Shown in pieces: positions 7,830 through 13,747 of a stretch of 13,747 bases of DNA. The notes under the pieces are model-generated. The model saw nothing but the letters and a program-made list of their open reading frames with translations. It was not told where the DNA came from and ran no database searches. Position numbers and translations under genes: made by a program. Source of the stretch: an uncultured Pseudomonas sp. (GTDB lineage Bacteria > Pseudomonadota > Gammaproteobacteria > Pseudomonadales > Pseudomonadaceae); the NCBI RefSeq assembly GCF_946885885.1, contig NZ_CAMPHN010000114.1:1-13747 (forward strand), read 5' to 3'. Numbering within the stretch: position 1 is the stretch's first letter; every line of letters begins with the position of its first letter.

Positions 7830-9335
7830 TCAGTAGTTCTGAATCTTGCTGGCGTTGACCGTCGAGATCACTTCATCGGTCTTCTCGTGCTCGAGGTTGT
7901 CCTCGGAGCGGTGGCCAGTCCAGTAGTCGGCATTCTTGATGCCGAGCTTCTCCGGATGGAACACCGGATCCTTACCTTCCTTCTGCTGCGCCTCGTAGTC
8001 CTTCAGGCAGGTGTAAGCCACCTTGTGCATCAGGATGATCGCACCGATGTTCAACCAGGCCATCAGGCCCACACCGAGATCGCCCAGGTCCCAGGCGAAG
8101 GTGGCGCTCTTCACGGTGCCGTAGACGGTGGCGGCGATGATGCCGATCTTCAGCAGCAGGGTCAGCCAGGGGCGGTGGATCTTGCGGTTGATATAGGCGA
8201 TGTTGGTTTCGGCAATGTAGTAGTAGGCCAGGATGGTGGTGAAGGCGAAGAAGAACAGCGCCACGGCGACAAAAATATTGCCGAAACCGGGCATCATGTT
8301 TTCCATGGCGGTCTGCACATAGCCGGGACCTGCCGCGACGCCGGCGATACCGGTGAACATGGCGCTACCATCCGGGCCCTGCACGTTGTACTGGCCGGTG
8401 ATCAGCAGCATAAAGGCGGTGGCGGAACAGACGAACAGGGTGTCGATATACACCGAGAAGGCCTGTACCAGACCCTGCTTGGCCGGATGGCTGACCGCCG
8501 CCGCGGAGGACGCGTGCGGGCCGGTGCCCTGTCCGGCTTCGTTGGAGTACACGCCGCGTTTCACGCCCCACATGATCGCCAGGCCGAGAATGGCGCCGAA
8601 GCCGGCGTCCATACCGAAGGCGCTCTTCAGGATCAGGGTGATCACTTCAGGCAGCTTCTCGATATTCAGCATAATCACGACACAGGCGACCAGGATGTAG
8701 CCCAGCGCCATGAACGGCACCACCACCTGGGTAAAGTGGGCGATACGCTTGACGCCACCGAAGATGATCAAGCCGATCATCACGGCGAGGATCGCCGCGG
8801 TGGTGTTGGGGCTCATGTCGAAGGCGGTCTGTGCGCTGGAGGCGATCGAGTTGGCCTGTACGCCTGGCAGCAGCAGGCCGCAGGCGAACACCGTGACGAT
8901 GGCGAAGATCCAGGCGTACCACTTCATGCCCAAGCCCTTCTCGATATAGAAGGCCGGGCCACCGCGATACTGGCCGTCGATTTTTTCCTTGTAGACCTGG
9001 CCGAGGGTGGACTCGACGAACGCCGAGCTGGCGCCGAGGAAGGCCACCATCCACATCCAGAATACTGCGCCGGGGCCGCCAAAGGTGATGGCGGTGGCCA
9101 CGCCGGCGATGTTGCCGGTACCGACACGACCGGCGAGGGTCATGGTCAGGGCCTGGAAGGAGGTGATACCGGCCGAGTCGGTGCGCCCGGTGAACATCAG
9201 GCGGATCATTTCGCGGAAATGCCGGATCTGCAAGAAGCGGCCGCGCAGCGAGAAATACAGGCCGACGCCCAGGCACAGATAAATCAGTGCGGGGCTCCAG
9301 ACCAGACCATTGAGGTAACTAACCAATTCAGACAT
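7830..9335 (-). CDS. Sodium/alanine symporter, AGCS family
   Basis: A 501-residue inner-membrane transporter expected to import alanine, or glycine or a similar small amino acid, with Na+. It is strongly hydrophobic, with about ten or eleven membrane segments. Family motifs are clear: GRVGTGNIAGVA at 69-80 in an early helix, GGPGAVFWMW at 86-95, GGPAFYIEKG at 125-134, and GVYSNEAGQGTGPHASS at 261-277. The C-terminal 60 residues are hydrophilic and cytoplasmic. Length is slightly above the usual 450-480 because of that tail. The ATG at 9333-9335 has an AGGAG (plus-strand CTCCT at 9346-9350) ten bases upstream. It is probably monocistronic: a strong terminator follows, and 607 gene-free bases separate it from rsmE on the same strand. 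The family assignment is firm; the exact substrate is not shown by the sequence. Confidence 0.93.
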   Translation of the reverse strand: MSELVSYLNGLVWSPALIYLCLGVGLYFSLRGRFLQIRHFREMIRLMFTGRTDSAGITSFQALTMTLAGRVGTGNIAGVATAITFGGPGAVFWMWMVAFLGASSAFVESTLGQVYKEKIDGQYRGGPAFYIEKGLGMKWYAWIFAIVTVFACGLLLPGVQANSIASSAQTAFDMSPNTTAAILAVMIGLIIFGGVKRIAHFTQVVVPFMALGYILVACVVIMLNIEKLPEVITLILKSAFGMDAGFGAILGLAIMWGVKRGVYSNEAGQGTGPHASSAAAVSHPAKQGLVQAFSVYIDTLFVCSATAFMLLITGQYNVQGPDGSAMFTGIAGVAAGPGYVQTAMENMMPGFGNIFVAVALFFFAFTTILAYYYIAETNIAYINRKIHRPWLTLLLKIGIIAATVYGTVKSATFAWDLGDLGVGLMAWLNIGAIILMHKVAYTCLKDYEAQQKEGKDPVFHPEKLGIKNADYWTGHRSEDNLEHEKTDEVISTVNASKIQNY

Positions 9336-9660
9336 CGAGGGGATGCTCCTGTGCCGGTGACGCTTGCCTGAACTCTTGTGGAGTTCAAGGCCGGTTCGAC
9401 TTTGTTATGGGAATTGTGAGTCGTTGGCGCGATATGTGCCGTTACGATAGTTGCTGCATCCTGCCGCCGAATGGGTTGAGCAGGATGGCGAAACGTAGGC
9501 AAAAAGCAGGCCGCTGGAAAGGCTTTTTTCCAGTATTTTCATAGGTTTGCGCGTCTCAGAAAAAAGGCCTGAGAAAGGTCGCGAAAAAAATGCTTTATGG
9601 CGTATTTCAGATTGTTACAAGAAATTGTCTTGTGAGCCGATTTTCATCCTCATTCGCCAA
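9336..9660 (-). promoter_or_regulatory. Probable leader and promoter region of the symporter gene
   Basis: This stretch is noticeably AT-richer than its surroundings, especially 9500-9660. It contains several short perfect hairpins: TGAACTC/GAGTTCA (9369-9387), CTGGAAA/TTTCCAG (9514-9533), TCTCAG/CTGAGA (9554-9574) and ACAAG/CTTGT near 9617-9633. I could not identify a convincing -35/-10 pair or a known riboswitch. That the symporter promoter lies here is inferred from position and composition. Confidence 0.4.
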
Positions 9661-9703
9661 AATGGCACAAGCGTGCCAGGTTTCTGGGGCGAGGGTTTCC
9701 GGC

Positions 9704-9760
9704 GGTAACACTGACCTCGGAATGGTGCGCCCGAGGGCGTCAGGGTGCGCAGGTGTTACC
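9704..9760. repeat. GC-rich inverted repeat
   Basis: GGTAACAC at 9704-9711 and GTGTTACC at 9753-9760 are perfect inverted copies. The loop contains a smaller CGCC/GGCG hairpin. It resembles the short interspersed palindromes common between Pseudomonas genes, but I cannot assign a family. Nothing coding is visible. Confidence 0.5.
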
Positions 9761-9828
9761 TCGGGTGCTCAGGGACCATCAGCGTAGGGTGCGACGTGCG
9801 CACCACAGTAGGGGTGCCATAGCTCCTG

Positions 9829-9858
9829 GAAATCGCCCCATAGCTGCTGAGCCAGTGC
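9829..9858 (-). pseudogene. Remnant of a second rsmE 3' end
   Basis: Read on the minus strand, these ten codons translate as ALAQQLWGDF, against SVAQQLWGDL at the end of the intact rsmE 117 bases away. Over 25 bases (9830-9854 against 9947-9971) 22 match. Most differences fall at codon third positions (CTA/CTG, GGC/GGG, GCT/GCG), the pattern of two diverged coding copies. There is no start codon or upstream gene body, and the remnant runs straight into an inverted-repeat arm at 9859. Confidence 0.6.
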
Positions 9859-9920
9859 GTGGGTTAGGCGCGCGGTTTCTCGATGGAGTTCTATGCAATG
9901 CTCGGCGCGCCGTAACCCAC
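9859..9920. repeat. Inverted repeat between the rsmE stop and the rsmE remnant
   Basis: GTGGGTTAGGCGCGC at 9859-9873 and GCGCGCCGTAACCCAC at 9905-9920 are inverted copies that differ by one inserted base. The unit resembles the GTGGGTTACGGC / GCCGTAACCCAC interspersed repeats found between genes in pseudomonads. No T run follows on either strand, so it is not an obvious intrinsic terminator. Confidence 0.6.
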
Positions 9921-9942
9921 CATCGGTTTCGCGCCGAATCCC

Positions 9943-10662
9943 CTACAAATCCCCCCACAGCTGCTGCGCCACGCTCAGCGCCACCACCGGTGCAGTTTCG
10001 GTGCGCAGTACCCGTGGTCCCAGGCGCGCGGCGTGAAAGCCGGCGCCTTGCGCCTGTTCGACTTCCACCTCAGTCAAACCGCCTTCGGGGCCGATCAGCA
10101 TGGCCAGGGAGCGCGGCGGCGCGTGGCTGACCCAGGGTTGGGCGACTGGATGCAGCACCAATTTCAACTCGGCCTCAACCTGCAACAGCCAATCGGCCAA
10201 GCTGATCGGTGGATGGATCGATGGGATTACCGAGCGCCCGCATTGTTCGCAGGCACTGATCGCGATCTGCCGCCAGTGGCCCATGCGTTTGTCGGCGCGC
10301 TCATCTTTCAGGCGCACTTCGCAGCGTTCGCTGACGATCGGGGTGATATCCGTCGCCCCCAACTCGGTGGCTTTCTGGATCGCCCAATCCATACGCTCGC
10401 CACGGGACAGGCCCTGGCCCAGATGAATGCGTAGAGGTGACTCGGCGAGGCCGGCGAAGGATTCGCGCAACTCGACCCGCACTGCCTTTTTGCCGACCTC
10501 GATCAGTTCGCCGAGGAACTCCTGGCCACTGCCATCGAACAATTGCACGGCATCACCGACGGCATGGCGCAGCACACGCCCGACATAGTGGGCCTGGGCT
10601 TCCGGCAGCTGGTGTTGGCCGAGGGACAGCGGGGCATCGATAAAGAAACGGGATAGGCGCAT
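9943..10662 (-). CDS. rsmE: RsmE: 16S rRNA (uracil-1498-N3)-methyltransferase
   Basis: A 239-residue SPOUT-class enzyme that methylates N3 of U1498 in 16S rRNA of the 30S subunit using S-adenosylmethionine. The N-terminal PUA-like domain covers about residues 1-70 (MRLSRFF, LFDGSG at 41-46). The C-terminal trefoil-knot domain shows the family signatures RGERMDWAIQKATELG (87-102), CEVRLKDERADKRMGHW (114-130), LIGPEGGL (189-196) and LGPRVLRTETAP (214-225). I chose the ATG at 10660-10662, which gives the usual MRLSRFF start and family length; the frame could open 21 bases earlier at a TTG, but that extension is not family-like. No strong ribosome binding site is visible. It follows bioA by 81 bases on the same strand and is probably cotranscribed with it. 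The extreme 3' end appears twice (see 9829-9858). Confidence 0.95.
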   Translation of the reverse strand: MRLSRFFIDAPLSLGQHQLPEAQAHYVGRVLRHAVGDAVQLFDGSGQEFLGELIEVGKKAVRVELRESFAGLAESPLRIHLGQGLSRGERMDWAIQKATELGATDITPIVSERCEVRLKDERADKRMGHWRQIAISACEQCGRSVIPSIHPPISLADWLLQVEAELKLVLHPVAQPWVSHAPPRSLAMLIGPEGGLTEVEVEQAQGAGFHAARLGPRVLRTETAPVVALSVAQQLWGDL

Positions 10663-10687
10663 AGGGGCAGCTGCAAGCGACAAGTGG

Positions 10688-10744
10688 AAAGCAGCAAGTT
10701 TAAAGCAACGGCACCTGCTTTTACTTGCGGCTTGCCGCTGCTTT
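10688..10744 (-). repeat. Imperfect inverted repeat between bioA and rsmE
   Basis: AAAGCAGCAAG at 10688-10698 pairs with the arm at 10731-10744, which carries three extra bases. The arm touches the bioA stop codon. A smaller GCGG/CCGC hairpin lies within. There is no clear U run on the minus strand, so it may attenuate transcription or stabilise mRNA rather than terminate fully. Confidence 0.4.
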
Positions 10745-12150
10745 TAGCCCGGATCGCGAAAGTCCGGGTGGAGGGTATTGCCCTGGGCCACGCTGACTGA
10801 AGTGCGGGTGGCGATCTCGATGCCCTCGCTGGCCACCTCGGCGAGAAAGTCGATCTGCGCCGGGGTGATGACATAGGGTGGCAGCAAATACACCACGCTG
10901 CCCAGCGGGCGCAGCAAGGCGCCGCGCGACAGCGCATGTTGGTAGACCTTGAGGCCGCGACGTTCCTGCCAAGGGTAGGCGGTCTTGCTGGCCTTATCCT
11001 GAACCATCTCGATGGCCAGGGCCATGCCGGTCTGGCGCACTTCGCCGACATGCGGATGCTCGGCCAGGTGTGCGGTGGCGCTGGCCATATGCGCGGACAG
11101 GGCTTTATTGGCCTCGATCACATCGTCCTGCTCGAAGATATCCAGGGTCGCCAGCGCCGCGGCGCACGCCAGTGGATTGCCGGTGTAGCTATGCGAGTGG
11201 AGGAATGCGCGCAAGGTCGAGTAGTCGTCGTAGAACGCCTGGTAGACGGTGTCGGTGGTCAGGCAGGCGGCCAGCGGCAGATAGCCGCCGGTCAGCGCCT
11301 TGGACAGGCAGAGAAAATCCGGGGTGATGCCGGCCTGTTCGCAGGCGAACATCGTGCCGGTGCGGCCGAAGCCGACGGCGATCTCGTCATGGATCAGGTG
11401 CACGCCATAGCGATCGCAGGCTTCGCGCAGCAACTTGAGGTAGATCGGGTGGTACATGCGCATACCGCCGGCACCCTGGATCAGCGGCTCGACGATCACC
11501 GCCGCGACCTCATGGCCGTGCTCGGCGAGGGTTTGTTCCATATGCGCGAACATGGCCCGCGAGTGCGCTTCCCAACTCATGCCATCCGGGCGGAAATAGC
11601 AGTCCGGGCTGGGCACCTTGATGGTATCGAGCAGCAGTGCTTTATAGGTGTCGGTGAACAGGCCGACGTCGCCCACCGACATGGCGGCGATGGTTTCGCC
11701 GTGGTAGCTGTTGCTCAGGGTGACGAAGCGCTTTTTCGCCGGTTTGCCGACATTGAGCCAGTAGTGGAAGCTCATCTTTAGCGCGACTTCGATGCACGAG
11801 GAACCGTTATCGGCGTAGAACACCCGGTCCAAACCGGCGGGGGTCATGTCGACCAGGCGCTCGGACAGCTCGATCACCGGCGCATGGCTGAAGCCGGCGA
11901 GGATCACGTGTTCCAGTTGGTCGACCTGGTCCTTGATGCGCTGGTTGATCCGCGGGTTGGCATGGCCGAACACGTTGACCCACCAGGAGCTGACGGCATC
12001 CAGGTAGCGTTTGCCGTCGAAATCCTCCAGCCATACGCCTTCGCCACGCTTGATCGGCACCAGGGCCAACTGTTCGTGATCCTTCATCTGTGTGCAGGGA
12101 TGCCAGAGTACGTTCAGGTCGCGCTGCATCCAGTGGTCGTTCAGGCTCAT
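10744..12150 (-). CDS. bioA: BioA: adenosylmethionine-8-amino-7-oxononanoate aminotransferase
   Basis: A 468-residue cytoplasmic PLP enzyme of biotin synthesis that makes 7,8-diaminopelargonate from 8-amino-7-oxononanoate, with S-adenosylmethionine as amino donor. Class III aminotransferase features are visible: WHPCTQMKDH near the N-terminus, DAVSSWWVNVFGHANP (51-66), NGSSCIEVALKM (115-126), Y149 in NSYHGET, D255 in HDEIAVGFGRTG, the PLP lysine K284 in SKALTGGYLPL, and R414 in LLRPLG. The start at 12148-12150 gives the family N-terminus MSLNDHWMQRDL and has GAGAGAG (12162-12156) just upstream. A longer in-frame start at 12246 would add 32 atypical residues. It is separate from any bioBFHCD cluster in view, as in P. 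aeruginosa. A divergent cytochrome gene lies upstream and rsmE lies downstream on the same strand. Confidence 0.96.
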   Translation of the reverse strand: MSLNDHWMQRDLNVLWHPCTQMKDHEQLALVPIKRGEGVWLEDFDGKRYLDAVSSWWVNVFGHANPRINQRIKDQVDQLEHVILAGFSHAPVIELSERLVDMTPAGLDRVFYADNGSSCIEVALKMSFHYWLNVGKPAKKRFVTLSNSYHGETIAAMSVGDVGLFTDTYKALLLDTIKVPSPDCYFRPDGMSWEAHSRAMFAHMEQTLAEHGHEVAAVIVEPLIQGAGGMRMYHPIYLKLLREACDRYGVHLIHDEIAVGFGRTGTMFACEQAGITPDFLCLSKALTGGYLPLAACLTTDTVYQAFYDDYSTLRAFLHSHSYTGNPLACAAALATLDIFEQDDVIEANKALSAHMASATAHLAEHPHVGEVRQTGMALAIEMVQDKASKTAYPWQERRGLKVYQHALSRGALLRPLGSVVYLLPPYVITPAQIDFLAEVASEGIEIATRTSVSVAQGNTLHPDFRDPG

Positions 12151-12155
12151 ATAGG

Positions 12156-12162
12156 CTCTCTC
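12156..12162 (-). promoter_or_regulatory. Ribosome binding site that fixes the bioA start
   Basis: The minus-strand GAGAGAG lies five bases before the ATG at 12150. It supports this start over the longer in-frame ATG at 12246. Confidence 0.65.
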
Positions 12163-12265
12163 AATCGTCTGCATCAAGCCTATCAGAAGCGCTGTGGCGA
12201 ATGGGCGGCACAGTCCGATGGATACCAGGCGCGCCGGTTGCTTCAAGCCACTCGGAGGCGCCCGC

Positions 12266-12280
12266 GAAATATCGTATTTC
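12266..12280. promoter_or_regulatory. Perfect palindrome, candidate operator between bioA and cytochrome b561
   Basis: GAAATA-TCG-TATTTC is a perfect inverted repeat with six-base arms and a three-base spacer. It lies in the divergent intergenic region, 96 bases before the cytochrome start and 116 before the bioA start. It stands at the switch from GC-rich to AT-rich sequence, where promoters are expected. The form suits a dimeric repressor, but I do not recognise the motif. Confidence 0.45.
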
Positions 12281-12284
12281 TAGA

Positions 12285-12375
12285 TGTTTAAAAGCAGAAA
12301 ATTCGGCTTTAAGTCGATAGGTATATTGCTAGTCTTGCTCGGTCTTTTCAGTCGTCCCAGTTGAGATCCTGCTTT
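12285..12375 (+). promoter_or_regulatory. Probable promoter region of the cytochrome b561-yceI pair
   Basis: The AT-rich segment has a TATATT at 12322-12327 that could serve as a -10 box, about 50 bases before the start codon. No good -35 box stands at the right distance. Placement rests on the -10-like match and on being the only AT-rich stretch upstream. Confidence 0.3.
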
Positions 12376-12921
12376 ATGCAATGGCGTAATTCCTCCTCCC
12401 GTTACGGTTTGATCAGCGTTCTTATTCATTGGCTGGTGGCTGTAGCGGTGTTCGGTTTGTTCGGCCTGGGTTACTGGATGGTCGGCCTGGACTACTACAG
12501 CAGTTGGTATAAAACCGCGCCGGATATCCATAAAAGCATCGGCATTCTGTTGTTCGTGCTGATGCTTGCGCGCCTGTTTTGGCGCCTGCTGAGCCCGCCG
12601 CCGGGCAGCCTGCCGGACCATGGGCGTTTGACCCGCCTGGGCAGCAAGCTCGGCCATGGCTTCCTGTACCTCGGTTTGTTCGTGCTGATGGTCTCCGGTT
12701 ACCTGATTTCCACCGCCGATGGCCGTGGCATCGAAGTGTTCGGCCTGTTCACGGTGCCGGCGACCATCACCAGCATCCCCGATCAGGAAGATGTTGCCGG
12801 CTTGGTGCATGAGTACCTGGCCTGGGCACTGGTGATCTTCGCCGGCATCCATGCGCTCGCCGCGTTCAAACATCACTTCGTCGACCGCGACCGCACCCTG
12901 GTGCGTATGTTCGGCCGTTAA
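12376..12921 (+). CDS. Cytochrome b561 family protein
   Basis: A 181-residue inner-membrane di-haem b-type cytochrome expected to pass electrons between the quinone pool and a partner. Four hydrophobic helices are visible at about 11-35, 53-72, 93-113 and 143-163. Candidate haem-ligand histidines are H18 (LIHWL), H52 (DIHKS), H94 (LGHGF), H145 (LVHEY) and H159 (GIHAL), in the usual positions of bacterial b561 proteins. A basic tail ends the protein. The ATG at 12376 gives MQWRNSSSRYG and is preferred to the TTG 15 bases upstream; the ribosome binding site is weak (GAGATC). Seventy-five bases separate it from the YceI gene, and a b561/YceI pair also occurs in E. coli (yceJ-yceI), so they are probably one operon. 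The specific electron donor or acceptor cannot be read from the sequence. Confidence 0.88.
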   Translation: MQWRNSSSRYGLISVLIHWLVAVAVFGLFGLGYWMVGLDYYSSWYKTAPDIHKSIGILLFVLMLARLFWRLLSPPPGSLPDHGRLTRLGSKLGHGFLYLGLFVLMVSGYLISTADGRGIEVFGLFTVPATITSIPDQEDVAGLVHEYLAWALVIFAGIHALAAFKHHFVDRDRTLVRMFGR

Positions 12922-12982
12922 CTCCCGCCACCTTATTCCGGCTGTCTGGAATCGTCCCGGCAGCCGCTTGCACAACCTCACA

Positions 12983-12988
12983 AGGAGA
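12983..12988 (+). promoter_or_regulatory. Ribosome binding site that decides the yceI start
   Basis: AGGAGA ends only two or three bases before the ATG at 12991 but lies a normal eight to nine bases before the ATG at 12997. The second ATG is therefore the likelier start. Confidence 0.75.
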
Positions 12989-12996
12989 GAATGCCC

Positions 12997-13575
12997 ATGT
13001 TGAAGAAGACCCTCGCCGCATTGACCCTCGGCACCGCATTGTTGGGTGCCGGCCACGCGATGGCCGCCGATTACGCCATCGACAAGCAGGGCCAGCACGC
13101 CTTCGTCAATTTCAAGATCAGCCATCTGGGCTACAGCTGGCTATACGGTACGTTCAAGGATTTCGACGGCAGCTTCAGTTTCGATGAGAAGAACCCGGAA
13201 GCCAGCAAGGTCAAGGTCAGCCTGAATACCGCCAGCGTCGACACCAACCATGCCGAGCGCGACAAGCACCTGCGTAGCGGCGATTTCCTCAATGTCGACA
13301 AGCACCCGACCGCGACTTTCGAGTCCACCTCGGTCAAGTCCACTGGCGAAGGCACTGCCGACATCACCGGCAACCTGACCCTCAATGGCGTGACCAAGCC
13401 GGTGGTCATCGCCGCCAAGTTCATCGGCCAGGGCGACGATCCTTGGGGCGGCTACCGTGCCGGTTTCGAAGGCAGCACCCTGGTCAAGCTGAAGGACTTC
13501 GATATCCAGAAGGATCTCGGCCCGGCTTCCCAGGACGTCGAACTGATCATCTCGATCGAAGGTGTGCGCCAGTAA
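12997..13575 (+). CDS. YceI family periplasmic polyisoprenoid-binding protein
   Basis: A 192-residue secreted protein of the YceI family, a lipocalin-like beta barrel that binds long isoprenoid chains such as ubiquinone precursors. A Sec signal peptide is clear: MLKK, a hydrophobic core, then AMA cut before ADYAID at about residue 23. The mature part shows the family pattern: [20 protein letters not shown], the FDGSFSFDE block, the [18 protein letters not shown] motif, [11 protein letters not shown], and the [12 protein letters not shown] segment. Its P. aeruginosa counterpart, PA0423, has been described as the small secreted protease PASP; the sequence here shows no recognisable protease site. 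It is preceded by the cytochrome b561 gene, suggesting that the pair handles a quinone-like ligand. The annotated start could be two codons earlier, at 12991. Confidence 0.93.
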   Translation: MLKKTLAALTLGTALLGAGHAMAADYAIDKQGQHAFVNFKISHLGYSWLYGTFKDFDGSFSFDEKNPEASKVKVSLNTASVDTNHAERDKHLRSGDFLNVDKHPTATFESTSVKSTGEGTADITGNLTLNGVTKPVVIAAKFIGQGDDPWGGYRAGFEGSTLVKLKDFDIQKDLGPASQDVELIISIEGVRQ

Positions 13576-13583
13576 CATGGGGC

Positions 13584-13600
13584 GGGCCGCGTAGCGGCCC
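13584..13600 (+). repeat. Small hairpin after yceI
   Basis: GGGCCGC-GTA-GCGGCCC is a perfect seven-base stem nine bases after the yceI stop codon. It has no following T run, so it may protect the 3' end of the mRNA rather than terminate. Confidence 0.5.
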
Positions 13601-13640
13601 AACCGCTTATCGGCGCAGGCGTGGATTTGAGCGTCGCAGC

Positions 13641-13680
13641 AACGAAAACGCCGCCCCTCGGGGCGGCGTTTTCGTTTGCG
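13641..13680. terminator. Strong bidirectional intrinsic terminator
   Basis: The arms 13641-13656 and 13661-13676 form a perfect 16-bp stem with a four-base CTCG loop, GC-rich inside and A/T-rich outside. Each strand ends in a TTTTCGTT tail. It lies between the plus-strand yceI and a convergent minus-strand frame, so it can serve both. Confidence 0.9.
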
Positions 13681-13692
13681 CTTAGCGCGCGA

Positions 13693-13747
13693 TCACTCTT
13701 CGCGATTGCGCGTCAGCAGGGCCGGCTTCTCGCCTCTCGGCCGGCTG
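13693..13747 (-). CDS. C-terminal fragment of a convergent gene (only 17 codons plus stop visible)
   Basis: On the minus strand an open frame enters from the window edge and ends at a TGA (13693-13695). The tail it encodes, RGEKPALLTRNREE after a short basic stretch, is rich in Arg and Lys. The stop lies just inside the bidirectional terminator, as a real gene end would. Basic tails like this occur on DEAD-box RNA helicases, and a helicase gene lies further along in the P. aeruginosa order, but that identity is a guess. The fragment could also be a chance open frame. Confidence 0.4.
   Translation of the reverse strand, partial: SRPRGEKPALLTRNREE

Noticed and set aside
7815..9371. Long plus-strand open frame (518 codons) opposite the symporter gene
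   Set aside because: It is an antisense shadow of the AGCS gene. Its translation is rich in His, Gly and Asp with no family pattern, while the minus strand encodes a clear transporter with conserved motifs.
9590..9787. 65-codon plus-strand open frame in the gene-free stretch
   Set aside because: It has no convincing ribosome binding site or family pattern, and it crosses the boundary between AT-rich leader and GC-rich repeat sequence.
12151..12246. Longer bioA reading frame starting at 12246
   Set aside because: The added 32 residues are not family-like and would run over the divergent promoter region. A ribosome binding site sits just before the ATG at 12150.
1..13747. CRISPR array, tRNA or rRNA genes, phage or toxin-antitoxin genes
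   Set aside because: I looked on both strands and saw no regularly spaced repeats of the right form, no tRNA-like cloverleaf with conserved arms and no matching coding motifs.

Overview
The window looks like a piece of a Pseudomonas chromosome. It is GC-rich, its third codon positions are strongly G/C, and its gene content and order (chpA-chpB-chpC, then rsmE, bioA, a b-type cytochrome and a YceI protein) follow the P. aeruginosa PA0413-PA0423 neighbourhood as I know it. I cannot name the species from the sequence alone.

Bases 1-7454, plus strand: the downstream end of the Pil-Chp chemosensory operon, which controls type IV pilus twitching motility and cAMP-linked surface responses. It holds a very large chpA (hybrid histidine kinase with multiple phosphotransfer domains, missing its N-terminus), chpB (CheB-type methylesterase, overlapping chpA by ATGA) and chpC (CheW-like adaptor). 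The chpD and chpE genes that follow chpC in P. aeruginosa are not here.

Bases 7455-7829 contain no gene. They hold a 272-bp element with 26-bp imperfect terminal inverted repeats and two long internal hairpins (a MITE-like element), then an intrinsic terminator for the next, minus-strand gene.

Bases 7830-12150 are all minus strand: an AGCS-family sodium/alanine symporter, a 607-bp gene-free stretch, rsmE (16S rRNA m3U1498 methyltransferase) and bioA (biotin synthesis). The 607-bp stretch has an AT-rich leader with small hairpins, several GC-rich inverted repeats, and what appears to be a second, broken copy of the 3' end of rsmE.

Bases 12151-12375 form a divergent promoter region with a perfect 15-bp palindrome. 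Bases 12376-13575, plus strand, carry a cytochrome b561 and a periplasmic YceI protein, a pair that recurs in many proteobacteria. A 16-bp perfect-stem terminator follows, and then the last codons of a convergent minus-strand gene that I identify only tentatively.

I found no wholly new multi-gene system. The items most worth following up are the two-hairpin mobile element after chpC, the split or duplicated 3' end of rsmE, the two threonine-type phosphotransfer domains and the recent HPt duplication in ChpA, and the palindrome upstream of cytochrome b561.
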